Assembly: GCA_030847615.1 (NCBI GenBank)
Contig: JAUMIR010000002.1
Span: 194,105,809-194,169,808 of the forward strand
DNA from: Gambelia wislizenii
Taxonomy: Eukaryota > Chordata > Lepidosauria > Squamata > Crotaphytidae
Length of the DNA stretch: 64,000 nt
Direction of reading: 5' to 3'
Of the stretch, positions 11,575-23,103 are shown piece by piece. A model generated the notes under the pieces. The model ran no database searches. It was not told the DNA's origin and saw nothing but the letters and a program-made list of their open reading frames with translations. The position numbers and the translations under genes were made by a program. Position 1 is the stretch's first letter. Every line of letters begins with the position of its first letter.

Positions 11575-12019
11575 AGGGCGACTAGGATGGTGAAAGGTCT
11601 GGAAGCCATGCCTTATGGGGAGAGACTTGGGGAGCTGGGTATGTTTAGCCTGGAGAGAAGACGGTTAAGGGGTGATAAGATAGCCCTGTTTAAGTGTTTG
11701 AAGGGGTGTCGCATTGAGGATGGAACTGGCTTGTTTTCTGCTGCTCCGGATACTAGAACACGGAACAATGGATGCAGGCTCCAGGAACAGAGATTCCACC
11801 TCAATATTGGGAGGAACTAGTGGGAGCTGTTCAGGCGGTGCAACACACTCCCTCGGAGTGTGGTGGGGTCTCCTTCCTTGGAGGTCTTTAGACAGAAGCT
11901 GGATGGCCATCTGACAGGGATCCTTTGATTATGATTTCCTGCATGGCAGGGGTTTGGACTGGATGGCCTTTGTGGTCTCTTCCAACTCTACAATTCTACA
12001 ACTCAATTCTATGATTCTT
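11575..12019 (+). mobile_element. CR1 LINE 3' fragment nested in an opposite CR1
   Basis: Plus-strand CR1 from the RMVKGLEAMPYGERL segment through the 3' UTR block TTGGACTGGATGGCC to the ACAATTCTAC..TTCTATGATTC tail at about 12019. It separates two parts of a minus-strand CR1 (11118-11572 and 12020 onward), which suggests a 5'-truncated copy inserted into an older one. Confidence 0.8.
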
Positions 12020-13918
12020 GAATTGTGGTGCCCAGAACTGGACACAATATTCCAGGTGAGGTCTGACCAAAGCAGAACAGAGTGGTACTATTATTTCCCT
12101 TGATCTAGACACTATATCCTATTGATGCAACCTAGAATTGCATTTGCTTTTTTAACTGCCACATAAAACTGCTGACTCATGTTCAGCTTGTGGTCCACTA
12201 AGACTCCTAGTTTCCTTTCGCACGTACTGCCATCAACCAGGTGTCATCTGTCCTATATCTGTGCATTTCATTTTTTATTTTATTTTTTGCCTAAGTGTAG
12301 TACCTTACATTTCTTCCTGTTGAAATTCATTTTGTTAATATTGGCCCAGCTTTCTAATCTGCTAAGATCATTTTGAGTTTTGATCCTGTCCTCTGGGGTA
12401 TTAGCAAGCCCTCCCTAAATTTGGTGTCATCTGCAAATTTAGTAAGCTTGCCTTCAATTCCCCCATCCAAGTCATTGATAAAGATGTTGAATCGCACTGG
12501 GCCCATGACAGAACCCTGTGGCATCCCACTAGTCACTTCTCTCCAGGATAAAGAGGAGCCGTTCATGAGCACCCTTTGGGTTTGCTTGTTCAACCACCTA
12601 ACAGTAGCATTGTCTAGCCAAGGGTGGGGAACCTTTGGCCTTCTAGATGTATTGGATGGTAACTCCCACAAGTCATAGCTAGCATGGTCAGTGATATGGA
12701 ATTATGGGAATTATAGTCCAAAACATCTAGAAGGCCAAAGGTTCCCCACTTCCGCTTTTGCAAGAATATCACAGGGGACTTTGTCACAGGCCTTAGTGAA
12801 ATTAGGATATGCTACGTCCACAGCATTCCCTTCCTCTACCAAACTTGTAACTCTTATCCAAAAAAAGAGATCAGATTAGTCTGGCATGACTTGATTTTGA
12901 GAAACCCATGTTGACTTTTAGCAATCATAGCATTCCTTTTTAAGTGCTTACAGATTGTTTATTTAATGATCTGCTCTAGAACCTTTCCTGGTATTGATGT
13001 TAATTATTTGGGCCCTCTTCCCAGGACAACATTTGCCCTCCTCCAGTCTGCTGGGAATTCTGTTCTCCAGGAATTCTTAAATATTTTTGTCAGTAGATCT
13101 GAGATTACTTCTGCCAGTTCATTTAATACCCTTGGATATAGTTCATTTGCCCCTGGAGACCTGATTTCAATTAGAGTAGCCATGTATTCCTGTACTACCT
13201 CTTTACCTATTCTGTGCTGCATTTCCCCTACTGCCTCATCTGCTTCATTTTCCCCAGGCTGAGCACTATTTTCCTTTTGGGAGAAGACCAAGGCAAAGAA
13301 GGTGTTGAGTAGTTTTTTTTTTCTCTGTTCCCTGTTAGCACTTCACCATCTTCTCTACACATGGCCCTGCCATTTCCCTGTTCATCCTTTTGCTACAGAC
13401 CTAATTTAAAAAGCCCATTTGTTGTTTTCAATCTAGCAAGCTTGAGTCATTCTGTGCTTTGGCTTTTTTAACTTTCTCCCTACACCTGCTGGCTATTCAT
13501 TTGAATTCTCCTTTGGTGATTTCCTCCCTTTTCCATTTCTTATGGAGATTCTTTTAAATCTTAGCTCAGTTGAAAGTTCTTTAGACATCCATTCTGGTTC
13601 CTTTAGACACCTCCCATTTTTCCTCCTCATTGGAACTGTTTGAAATTGTGTCTTCAGTGTCTCACTTTTAAGAAACTCCCATCCATTGTGAACTCCCTTC
13701 TTTGTTAGTATTCCTGACTATGGGATCACACTGAGTATTCCCTAAGTTTACCGAAATCAACTTTCTTAAAGTCTAAAATGTGTGTCTGACTATGCTTGGC
13801 TTCCCCTTTCTTCTGTATAACAAACTCCAGGCGAACATGGTCACTCCCACCTAAGGATCCCACTACATCCACCCTATTAACCAGGTCATCAATGTTGGTT
13901 AGGATCAAATTTAAAATA
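12020..13918 (-). mobile_element. CR1 LINE, RT and endonuclease portions, decayed
   Basis: On the minus strand the segment encodes, from high to low coordinates, an endonuclease-domain piece (about 14211-13726, including LNLILTNIDDLV and GGSDHVRLEF), the RT N-part (13291-13004, with SPGANELYPRVLNELAEVI), and the catalytic RT part. The last (12671-12354) includes [19 protein letters not shown] and the FADDTK box. Stops and gaps show it is inactive. A hAT-like MITE lies inside at about 12614-12757. The TA-flanked hairpin element was inserted at its upstream end. Confidence 0.85.
12614..12757. mobile_element. hAT-like MITE with perfect 27-nt inverted arms
   Basis: The arm at 12624-12650 (GTGGGGAACCTTTGGCC...) is exactly inverted at 12723-12749. 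Between them is the ACTCCCA / GGAATT core shared with the copies near 24150 and 28030. It sits inside the minus-strand CR1, which resumes on both sides, so it inserted later. Confidence 0.75.
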
Positions 13919-15218
13919 CCGTATGGGTGTGTCATGATGACACAGGGCGTATAAGACGACCCCCCAATTTTCAAGTAAAAATATAGAGTTTGGCATATAT
14001 TCGCCGTATAAGACCACCCCCCACCCCCCAATTTGGCTGGCTGGCTGGGGGAGCCTTGCCAGCTGATCCTCTTTGTTTCCCAACTCATGAGGATCTCCTC
14101 ATGAGTTGGGAAAGTGAACAGGATCAGCTGGCAGGGCTCTCCCAGACAGTCAGCCGCAACATTCACCCCTCTCTTCCACCTTCGTTTGCTCCCCAAAGGG
14201 GGTGAAGGCAAAGGAGGGGGGGCGAATGAACCCAGTTCGCCTCAGCCACCACCCATTCCCTCCATCTTCGTTCCCTTTGTGAAGGGAATGAAGATGGAGG
14301 GGATGGGTGGTGTCCATGGCAAACCGTGGCATTCACCCCTCTCTTCCACCTTCCAGTCACCCTTGACTCGAAGGTGGAAGAAAGGGGCGAATATACCCGG
14401 TTTGCCTCGATGGCTGCCCATTCCCTCCATCTTCTTTCCCTTTGTGAAGGGAAGGAAGATGGAGGGAATGGGCAGCCACCAAGGCAAACCGTGGCATTCA
14501 CCCCTCTCTTCCACCTTCCAGTCAAACGTGACTCAAAGGAGGACAAAAGGGGCGAAAATACCTGGTTTGCCTCGTCCCCCCCCCTTCCCTCCATCTTCAT
14601 TCTCTTTGGAAAGGAATGAAGATGGAGGGAATGGGCAGCGGCCGTTGGAAACCACGGGATTCACCCCTTTATTCCACCTTCCAGGAAGGTGGACGAAAGG
14701 GCCGAAAATATCTGGTTTGCCTTGTCCGCCCCCCCTCCCTCCGTCTTCATTCTCTTTGGAAGGGAATGAAGACGGGGGAAGCAGGGGCGGCCATTGTAAA
14801 CCACGGGATTCGCCCCTTTCTTCTACCTTCCAGGAAGGTGGAAGAAAGGGGCGAATGTACCCGGTTTGCCTCGGCCACTGCTCAATCTCCTGTGTGTTTG
14901 TTCCCTTTGGAAAGGAATGAAGATGGAGAGAAGGGGCAGCGGCCGCTGCAAACCACAACGTTCGCCCCTCTCCTCTGTCTTCAGTTGCTCCCTAAAGGGG
15001 GAAAAGGCAGAGGAGGGGGGAGAATGAACCGGTAAACACTTTGCCTTACACACACCCCCGCCCGATCTCCTGCCTCTTCACTCCGTTTGCGAAGGGAGAG
15101 AAGAGGCAGGAGATCGGATGGCGGGTGAAGCAAAGTGTATCCGGCGTATAAGACGACCCCCGATTTTGGAGGATATTTTGGGGAGTTCAAAGGTCATCTT
15201 ATACGCTGGAATATACGG
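13919..15218. mobile_element. TA-flanked 1.3-kb element made of tandem hairpins (foldback type)
   Basis: The ends are CCGTAT at 13919 and ATACGG at 15213-15218, flanked on both sides by TA. The block CGTATAAGACGACCCC occurs near both ends (13947, 14004 with one change, 15145, and inverted near 15190). Removing the insert and one TA rejoins the CR1 endonuclease reading frame exactly, which fixes the boundaries. The interior is about five degenerate units of 150 to 170 bases, each made of two inverted repeats. TA duplication suggests the Tc1/mariner/pogo group; no transposase is present. The long open frames here on both strands (up to 268 codons) are products of the repeats, not genes. Confidence 0.8.
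14049..15130. repeat. Tandem array of palindromic units inside the TA-flanked element
   Basis: Unit starts can be recognised by GGGCGAA-like blocks at about 14220, 14383, 14549, 14700 and 14849. Each unit holds a first hairpin whose arms read CCCTCCATCTTC and GAAGATGGAGGG, then a second whose arms read CTTCCACCTTC and GAAGGTGGAAG. The first (14061-14132) and last (15061-15116) hairpins have different arm sequences. Confidence 0.8.
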
Positions 15219-15300
15219 TAGCTGATCCCCTTGTTGCCCCTTCTACCTTTTGGACAATGAAACTGTTTTCAAGGCAAGTGAAAATTCGTTGGGACCTTAT
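15219..15300 (-). mobile_element. CR1 LINE endonuclease segment upstream of the TA-element insertion
   Basis: The minus strand continues the CR1 endonuclease reading that stops at 13918, as expected for the far side of the insertion. The upstream limit of CR1 is not clear; about 15300 is an estimate. Confidence 0.6.
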
Positions 15301-15969
15301 GTTGTTGGCAGAGTCTGACTTTCAACGAATTCTTGTATGTTGTCTCATTATTTTTTTAGCTCATGAATTGTCAGCAAAGTATCTATAATAGCCTAATTTA
15401 CTGGAGGATAGGATTTTGAATTTTTATATTTCCAGTCACTATGATGGAAAAGTGTGTATGTTGTGGTGTATAGTTATAGGCCTTTTCCATAAACCACTAA
15501 CCTTGTTTCCAGCATCTGTTTTTGGCTATAAAAGATTAATAAATCTCACCTAGCTGACTTCACATACAGTATTGTCACTGAATAGGATTTAAATCTCCAC
15601 CCACATTGACTTCAGATAACAATCCTCACAAATATCTTGTCGCTTCACCCATATATAAGAGAGAAAATCATTTCTAAAAAATTATGCCAGGATTCTTCTA
15701 GAACAAATGTGAGCTTTGTGCTCTGTTATAACTTAATCTGTGTTAATGGCACTCCAGGGGCCCTTATTTGGTCTCAAGTATTAGAGTCTATTGATCTGCT
15801 TTTTCAGCAGTGAGATTTTTCTTTCAGGTACTCTATTTTGCTTTAGGTCATGTTATTAAGGGCACATGTTTTAATGTTGTACATAAATGGGCAAGGAGGC
15901 CTCATTTTGCCCTGCTTTATTTCCTTTGGGAGGCTTCTTCGGTAACATGCTGCCTTTTTTTGGTCACAG

Positions 15970-16124
15970 GGTCGCTGTAGAAGTGGTGACCACGATGACA
16001 TCAGCTGACGTAATGTGGCAGGATGGTACAGTGGAGAAAAACATTCGCTCCAATGAGCTGTTTCCTGTCCACCACTTGGACAACAATGAGTTTTGCCCTG
16101 GTGATTTTGTGGTAGATAAAAGAG
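15970..16124 (+). CDS. UBE2O: UBE2O coding exon 2 in the window: start of CR2 region
   Basis: The acceptor is TGGTCACAG and the first base completes the split Arg. The exon encodes residues 171-221 of the partial protein, starting VAVEVVTTMTSADVMWQDG and ending FCPGDFVVDKR. This stretch is almost identical to the human protein. The VMWQDG turn resembles SH3/Tudor-like beta-barrels, in line with CR2 acting as a substrate-binding region. The donor is GTAATT (phase 1). Confidence 0.95.
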
Positions 16125-17582
16125 GTAATTGTTAAAATGTGCTCTCTCTGGAGTCCTGCACTTTATTAGCACTTTGCATTTGAGTTTGGATCTTCAGACT
16201 ATCAGTAACATCTAGTATAACAGCATCAGCAGGTGAACTAGTAATTCCCGTTGGCAAATTAGATCAGGGTAGTTTTTTTTTCCTAAGAATGTTAAGCCCA
16301 GTATCTTCTATGTTACCTTGGCTCTTGCAATTATAAGAATCATACTTTTGTATTTGGATGGTGATGATAGGTGTCTGGCTAGCCCTTAGGCTAGACCACT
16401 TTTTTTGGCATTTTACAACATCTAAAATGTTCCTTCTCTACATTTCTGCTGTATTATGTTTGGCAGATGGCATTGCTCCCTATTTAGCAGGCTGCTCTTT
16501 AGTGGTCTCTAAAGCTCTGTCCCAGGTGTTCTTTTACTATATGGACTGCAGATAAGGAGACAAGTGAAGAATTTAACATACTGTTTGTTTTTAATTAGAA
16601 GTTTTTCCATCCAAGTTCTGCTATAATACTCTTGTACTTACTGTTGCTTCCTTAATCCTTAAGAGAGTTTGGTCAGCTGTCATTTAACACTTCAACACTA
16701 TACTTCTCTTCGTAACACTACCCATATCAACTGGCCAAAAAGACTGATGTGGCTCAAAACTTTTTAGTAATTTGGTTTTGTCATGTGGGCAAAGCGTGCT
16801 GACAGATGTGCTTCCCACAGGCAACAGCAAGGAATTGGGGAGAGCCCCCACCCTTCTTCCATGCCTGGAAAGCTGAGAGGACTCTGATTTCAGAAGGAAA
16901 GAGAACAGAAACACTCTTCTGAATGCTGCCTTTCAGAGACACTTAAAAGGCTGTGGGGCCCTTTTCTACTTTCTTACTGTCTGAGGTTTAGCACACATTG
17001 GGATTGAATTTACAATCCCTCCTACAGTTTCTAGTGAAGGGTGGTGATTCTTTTCTTATGCTTTACATTATGTCAAAACACTCCCCCACCCACCCGTCCA
17101 GGGACATAGTCATGCTAAGAACAAATTGTGGCTGGCTGCCAAGGCCATGTAAGATATATGGACCCTTTTTTGTGTCAACAGAGAAGAGTGAATTATGCAC
17201 CAATGAACAGCAGATCCAGTTGCAAGCACTTGCAGATTGAGTAGCAAATACTTTGTATAGTGCAAGGTGCTAACTCAGTCTTGCAGCTAGCCAGGTGACC
17301 TCAGTGAGTAGCTGGCCACAGATACCATTGGAAGTCTTTCCTTTTTCCTTTTTTTAAATGCTTGAATGTACATAAGGGTTTGATATATGTCCTCTTTGCA
17401 GGATGGCATAACTGCCTTGCTCTGGTCTCTCTTAGGTAGAGCATAGTAACCCAAGGAAGACCTAAATTAGACCAGAGAGGAAATATCAGGACAAATTGAG
17501 TATTTGGTGGTGCAGAACTGATGCGCCAGTTCTCTTCTGCTTACTCTTACTTGAGTATCTTTCTTTCTTCACTCCTAAATAG
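16125..17582 (+). other. UBE2O intron, no recognised element
   Basis: Phase-1 intron of 1458 bases with donor GTAATT and acceptor CTCCTAAATAG. I see only chance open frames and no clear repeat family in it. Confidence 0.7.
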
Positions 17583-17695
17583 CCCAGAGTTCTCAGGATC
17601 CTGGTATGTATGGAGTCGTACAATCAGGTGACCACATTGGCCGCACCTGTGTGGTGAAATGGTTTAAGCTGAAACCCAGTGCAGATGACGTCGAG
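17583..17695 (+). CDS. UBE2O: UBE2O coding exon 3 in the window: CR2 region
   Basis: The exon completes a split Ala and encodes 37 codons. The segment MYGVVQSGDHIGRTC then VVKWFKLKPSADDVE is nearly identical to human UBE2O. It follows acceptor CCTAAATAG and ends in phase 0 at donor GTAAGG. The conserved Cys in GRTC and the VKW strand belong to the second beta-barrel-like repeat. Confidence 0.95.
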
Positions 17696-18026
17696 GTAAG
17701 GATTAAAGTCACAGTCATCTTGTCTTCTATTCCCCTCTTCTCCAGGATGCTATTGCTCCTCTTAGTGCTTTTAGGACAGGTGCAAGCTCTTCCTTCCTTG
17801 GTGGTTTATGTCCTGATGGGTTAAATCAGACTATGAACTGAGGTGGATGTATTGAAAGCGAATGGATGCTGCTGCCTTCTGCTTTTGCATATTGTTGTGC
17901 ATTTTGCTATTTAAGTCTTTATTTCTAAGCCATACTGAAGTTCTGGAAATAGATGTACTGGAAATTTCATACTAGCAGTTTTTATTTTCTGCCCCTTTCC
18001 TAATAATCTCTCTGGCTTGTCTTCAC

Positions 18027-18660
18027 AAACGAAGATTCAGGAAGGACTCATCCCGCGCTTTCTGCAAGCACGCTGATGACTAAAAAAGGCCAATCTGAGA
18101 TAAACCAGTCCGGTTGCAGAAAGCACAGCAGAAGGTCTCCTTGGGTGATGTTTCCAGGTTGTGATTCTTTCTGCATTGTCGTTTCTCTTCAAGACTTGTT
18201 CAGCGTGAATTCTCAAATAAGGCTACAGCATTGTGGATAGTGTGTCTCCATGCCTCCCGATGTGAGGCCAGAGCGGACCATTGTTGATCAGTTTGCCGAG
18301 CCTGAGATGTTGTTTCAGGGAGTCCTTGTATCGCTTTTTTCAAGCGCCCCTCTTACGCTGACCCGTGGCAAGTTCACCGTAGAGCACTATTTTTGGGAAG
18401 TGATGGTCCTCCATCCTAGAAACGTGCCCTGCCCAGTGCAGCTGTGTTCTCAGTATCATGGCCTCAATGCTGGTGATCCCTGCTTGCTCAAGGACAGCAG
18501 CATTCGTCACATAGTCAGTAAAGTGTATATTTAGGATTGTGCATATACAGCGCTGATGAAAGCGTTTGAGGAGTCGTAAGTGTTGGCGATACGTGACCCA
18601 TGTTTCAGACCCATAAAGGAGAATAGACAGTACAATGGCTCTATACACCCTGATTTTTGT
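18027..18660 (-). mobile_element. LINE fragment, C-terminal region after RT, reverse orientation
   Basis: The minus-strand frame at 18648-18340 reads ILLYGSETWVTYRQHLRLL, then RFHQRC and HWAGHVSRMEDHHFPKIVLY. This is the widespread post-RT segment of a non-LTR retrotransposon family often mis-annotated as a host gene. The reading continues to about 18027 with breaks. RT catalytic motifs are absent, so it is a fragment. Confidence 0.75.
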
Positions 18661-19062
18661 GCTTCACCTCAGATGTTTACTACTCCAGAGTCTTTTGTAA
18701 AGTCTTCCAAATGTGCTATATACCTTTGCTATACATGTTGCACATTCCCTGCCTCATCAAGATCTTTAGCTGTAAGAACTAAAGAACTTTGCATACTGCT
18801 ATCAAGGTGTGTTACTTCTTTTACTCTCTGATCCTCTTGATTTTCTCTTACCAGATCCTGTTTTATGTTAAATATTAGATTGGGTTTGGGGGGAAAGGAT
18901 TTGTGCTTGACCTTGTTTTTTGTTGTAGCCTGCTGCTCTAGATTCATTCTTGTAAACTTGAACTGGTTTGGGAACTGTCAAACTTCATATTCAAATAATT
19001 CTCAACTTCTCATGTAATTGGGGTGGGAGCGAATGGAGTCTGAATGCATGTAGTACAGAAAC

Positions 19063-22000
19063 TTGGAGCTTGATACAAATATGTTTTTGTTGTCAAAAAA
19101 CATTGCAAGTAATGTAAGATCTATGGAGATCTTGCCAAGAACAATTTCCGACCACAGCCTAATAAAACTGATGATTAAAAACTATGAAAGGAATTATGGT
19201 TGGAGACTTAAGGAGGTAATGATACAAGAAGAAAAGGTGCAAACTAGAATAAGAGAAGCTTTAAAAATTATTTTAAAGAAAATAAAGAAGAAGTGGCTAT
19301 GCATAATATTTGGGATGCGAGCAAGGCTGTGGTCCGGGGATTGTTCATGCAAATAAATTGTGACCGAAATAAAAGAATACGAGAAAAAAAAATGCAAATT
19401 CTCCAAGACACTTTACACCAAAAAGAAATAGAACTTAAAAGGGATCCGACAAACATGGAAGTGTTGAAAAAATTAGAAATTTTGAGAGATCAACTGAAAA
19501 TAGAAACAGCACAAGAAATTGAAAAAAAAGATACGATATGCGAAACAAAGGTATTATGAAAATGGAAATAAAATTGGCAAATGGCTAGCATACAGAATGC
19601 GGAAAAAGCAAGAGCAACAACAAATATTGAAAATAAAAGCTAAAGGAAAAATATTGACTAATCAAGAGAAGATAAGAAGGGAATTTCAAGAATTTTATAA
19701 AGGCTTATTTAAAGAAATACCGCTAAATGTAGTGGAGGAAGGAAAGATAGAAAAATATCTGAATAAACAATGTATACTTAAAATAAATGAGAGTCAAAAA
19801 AAAGAGAACTGAATAAAAAAATAACAATAATGGAAGTGGAGAAAGCAATAAGAGCATTGAAGAGCAGGAAAACTCCAGGCCCTGATGGCTTTCCAGCTAG
19901 CTATTATAAAATTTTTGAAGGAGAACTTAAAGAACCATTATGGAAGACATTTAACAACATAATATCAAAAGGCATTATACCAACATCTTGGGAAAATGCA
20001 AATATTGCATTAATATTAAAAGAAAATAAGGATCCTGAAGAAATGAAAAACTATAGACCCATTGCTTTGTTGAATACAGACTACAAGATCTTTACATCAA
20101 TCTTGGCTGAAAGGTTGAAAGTTGTATTAAACGACTGGATTAACAATGATCAAACAGGATTTTTGCCCAAGAGGCATTTAAGAAATAACATCAGAAAGAT
20201 AATAAACCTAATAGAGTATTTTGATAAACATCCGGAGAAAAAGCTAGCTTTAATATTTTTAGACTCAGAGAAGGCGTTTGATAGCGTTAAATGGGTTTAT
20301 GTGATAGAGGTAATGAACAAAATGGATCTGGGAAAGAACTTTATAAATGGGATTAAAGCACTTTATAAACACCAAACAGCCCAAATAATAATAAATGGAC
20401 GAAAACATCGGAAATAAAAATGGGAAAGGGGGTAAGACAAGGATGCCCCCTTTCACCATTGATCTTCATAATGGTCTTGGAGATACTGTGCCAGAGGAGA
20501 CGAGAAAATACAGGGAGTGAAGATAAAAAAGCAAATCTTCAAGATATGTGCGTTCGCTGATGATCTGGCCATATCTTTAGAGGATCCTGTCGAGTCAATT
20601 AAAAGACTGCAAGAAACATTAGAAGAGTTTGGGAAAATATCAGGAATTAAAATAAATAAAGAAAAAACGGTTATATTAACAAAGAACTTGGCAAGAAAAA
20701 AGGAAGAGAAATTAGAACAACTATCAAAGTTTAAGATAGAAAAGAAGATTAGATACCTGGGAATAATGTTAACAAAAAATAATCTGGATTTAGTGGACAA
20801 TAATTATACTAAGAATTAGAATGAGATAAAAATGGGAAAAGTTAAACCTATCACTCCCAGGGAGAATATCGGCAATAAAAATGCCGGTTTTGCCAAAAAT
20901 GCTCTTCCTATTTCAAAATTTACCCATACTACATAACAACAAGTTATTTAAACAATAGGAGAAAGATGTGTCCAAATTTATTTGGCAGAATAAAAAACCA
21001 AGAATAAGATGGAAAGTACTGCAAGAGGAAAGAGACAGGGGAGGTCTTGGGGTTCCAAACCTGAGGCTATATTATCATTCTTGCGTTCTGGTATGGCTAT
21101 ATGATTGGTTCATACTTAAAAATGATAGAATAATAATATTAGAAGGTAGATGCCAGGTATGGATTACATGCGTATTTCTGGTATGAAAAAGAAAAGATAG
21201 ATAAAAACTTTAGAAATCATGTTATCAGAAACGCGATGTTAAAAACATGGAAAGAAGTTAAAAAAAAATTATACATTATACTACCACTGTGGGTATTATC
21301 CCAGGAAGCCTTCAGAAGAACAGAGATGGCGCACCTGGATGAATGGTTAACATACAAAGATCTGTTAAAATTTAAGGATGGGTCGTATTTAATCAAAACT
21401 AGAGAGGAATTGGAGGAGGAACAAAAAGTGTGCAACTAGTTCCTATATCAACAGCTATTAGAAAGATATAAAGTGGATAAGAATTTGGTTGGAATAGAAT
21501 ATCAGAAGACAGAGCTTGACTTAGCAATAATAGAAAATAAAGAATTGACAATATCTAAGGCATACAAATTTTTATTAAAATTAGAGTTAGAATCAGAAGT
21601 GGTGAAAGATTATATGATCAAGTGGTCACAAAACATTGGATATAATATTCACTTAGAGGATTGGGAGATGTTGTGGAAAAGAAACATGAAATTTACCCTA
21701 TGTATGGAGTTGAGGAAAAATTGTTATAAGATGCTTTTTCGTTGGTACATGTCACCGCAAAAATTAGCGAAATTGTATAAAGATAAGAGAACAAATTGCT
21801 GGAAGTGTGATGAAATGAATGAATCATTTTATCACTTGTGGTGGTCATGTAAAGTAGCAAAAAAAATTGGATAAACATACACAATTGGATTAGTAGAATA
21901 CTGAAAATAGAATTTAGATTAAAACCTGAAGTGTATTTACTAAACATCATAGAGAAAGACTTTCCTAAAAAAAGACGGAGCATTAATACTATACATGACC

Positions 22001-22219
22001 ACCGCAGCGAGAATCACATATGCCAGATATTGGAAACAAAAGGATATACCGAAGGTAGAAGAATGGATGACCAAGTTATTAGAGATAGCGCGAATGGACC
22101 AGCTTACATATTGGATTAAACACTGGTCCACCACCAAGTTTAGAAAAGAATGGAGAAAACTAATAGAATTTTGGAAGTTGGAATGGAGTGAGCATGCAGT
22201 TACCTGGTTTATAGATTAA
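19063..22219 (+). pseudogene. L1 ORF2 reverse transcriptase and C-terminal region, broken
   Basis: The RT domain is readable in pieces. TPGPDGFPASYYK and YRPIALLNTDYKI lie in the open frame 19830-20417, with QTGFLPKRHL and LDSEKAFDSVKW. The catalytic FADDL box follows a frame change near 20560. The typical GIKINKEKT motif follows, and then FIWQNKKPRIRW. The zinc-knuckle region is CWKCDE..FYHLWWSC. Frames switch at least six times, so no functional protein is made. The style of the motifs places it in the L1 clade. Confidence 0.85.
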
Positions 22220-22394
22220 AGGGAGAGAGGCTTAGACGTGAATCTTCTGATTGATAGGTACGGGAGAAATAAATTTTGTTTTGGAGCATGGAACTAGGTA
22301 AAATCTACTGTAACTACATATATGTTGTGTAGTAGGGAAACAAAGAAATGTATTAGTGTCTGTAAATACACAATTGTAAGAATGTTTTCTTATG

Positions 22395-22396
<2 letters not shown>

Positions 22397-22428
<32 letters not shown>

Positions 22429-22462
22429 GGTATATATATATGTGTGTGTGTGTGTGTGTAAT
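22397..22462 (+). repeat. (TG)n(TA)n(TG)n microsatellite
   Basis: Alternating TG, TA and TG runs lie in the 3' UTR of the L1 copy. Confidence 0.9.
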
Positions 22463-23103
22463 AGTAATGTATAAAGAAAGAGCATGAAGTTGACAAGGAA
22501 CAAATTCAAACTCAGTTGATAAGGAAGTCAAATTTTATAGTTTATATTTTGTAAAAGAATTTTTTAAATAAAATTTTTTTTTTAAAAAAAAAGGAATGCA
22601 TACTGATGTTACTTATGTGGGATCCCCACATCATTTGGAAAAGTAGCCCATTGATGACAGGGGTAGGCTGATTACATTACTCCTCTTGTCTCGCTTTCTG
22701 TTTTAAGCCCCTCCGTACACCTCAGTTTCTGTGATCTGCCATGTCCTTAGCTGGGTCAGTATAAATTAAAGATATGCAAGCACTGTTTGCTGTACCATGG
22801 GGAGAGACTTGGTCATTTGAAAGCACTCCTAGATCAGTCTCCACTCTGTGAGTGCCTTTCTGCTTTTCAAATCACTTCTCCCAAAGGCTTGTTGAAACAG
22901 CATGTACATGTGTGACTGTGTGCCAACATCTGTGCTCCAGTAGCACCCCATTTAGAAGGTGCCTTGGAATTTTATTTCGTTTTTAAAGAGGAGTGGTCTT
23001 GAGTCACAGGTTGCTGTACTTCCTTTGAGTTGGAAGTATTTATGGTTTGGGAAATCGGTATGAGACTCTGGATTGGTTTTGATCTCTGTGTGTTCTTTGA
23101 CAG

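Larger units (their letters stand above)
1924..15969 (+). other. UBE2O 14.0-kb intron, packed with transposons
   Basis: Phase-2 intron with donor GTAAGG and acceptor TTGGTCACAG. In order it contains a DIRS-like element (about 2050-7832), a CR1 tail (8110), a MITE (8219-8360), an unannotated stretch (8361-10123), an AT-rich MITE (10124-10444), unannotated sequence to 11117, and a CR1 complex (11118 to about 15300) broken by three insertions. From about 15300 to the acceptor I see nothing beyond ordinary AT-rich sequence. Confidence 0.9.
19050..22593 (+). mobile_element. L1 LINE, 5'-truncated, decayed, 3.5 kb
   Basis: The segment ends in a run of A's at 22583-22592 after AATAAAA, as L1 copies do. 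The octamer GAATGCAT occurs at 19042-19049 just before and 22594-22601 just after, a likely target-site duplication. The coding part is ORF2 without its endonuclease domain. A TG/TA microsatellite lies in its 3' UTR. Confidence 0.85.
17696..23103 (+). other. UBE2O 5.4-kb intron with two LINE insertions
   Basis: Phase-0 intron with donor GTAAGG and acceptor TTCTTTGACAG. It contains a minus-strand LINE fragment (about 18027-18660) and a 3.5-kb plus-strand L1 (19050-22593). The pieces outside these show no gene. Confidence 0.85.

Noticed and set aside
14114..14920. A 268-codon plus-strand open frame, with long frames also on the minus strand at 14163-14958
   Set aside because: The peptide is internally repetitive and appears on both strands because the DNA is a tandem palindrome array. 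It has no start context or domain.
18340..18648. Possible host gene encoding an ETW..HWAGHVSRM protein on the minus strand
   Set aside because: This segment is a well-known LINE C-terminal fragment, not a host gene.
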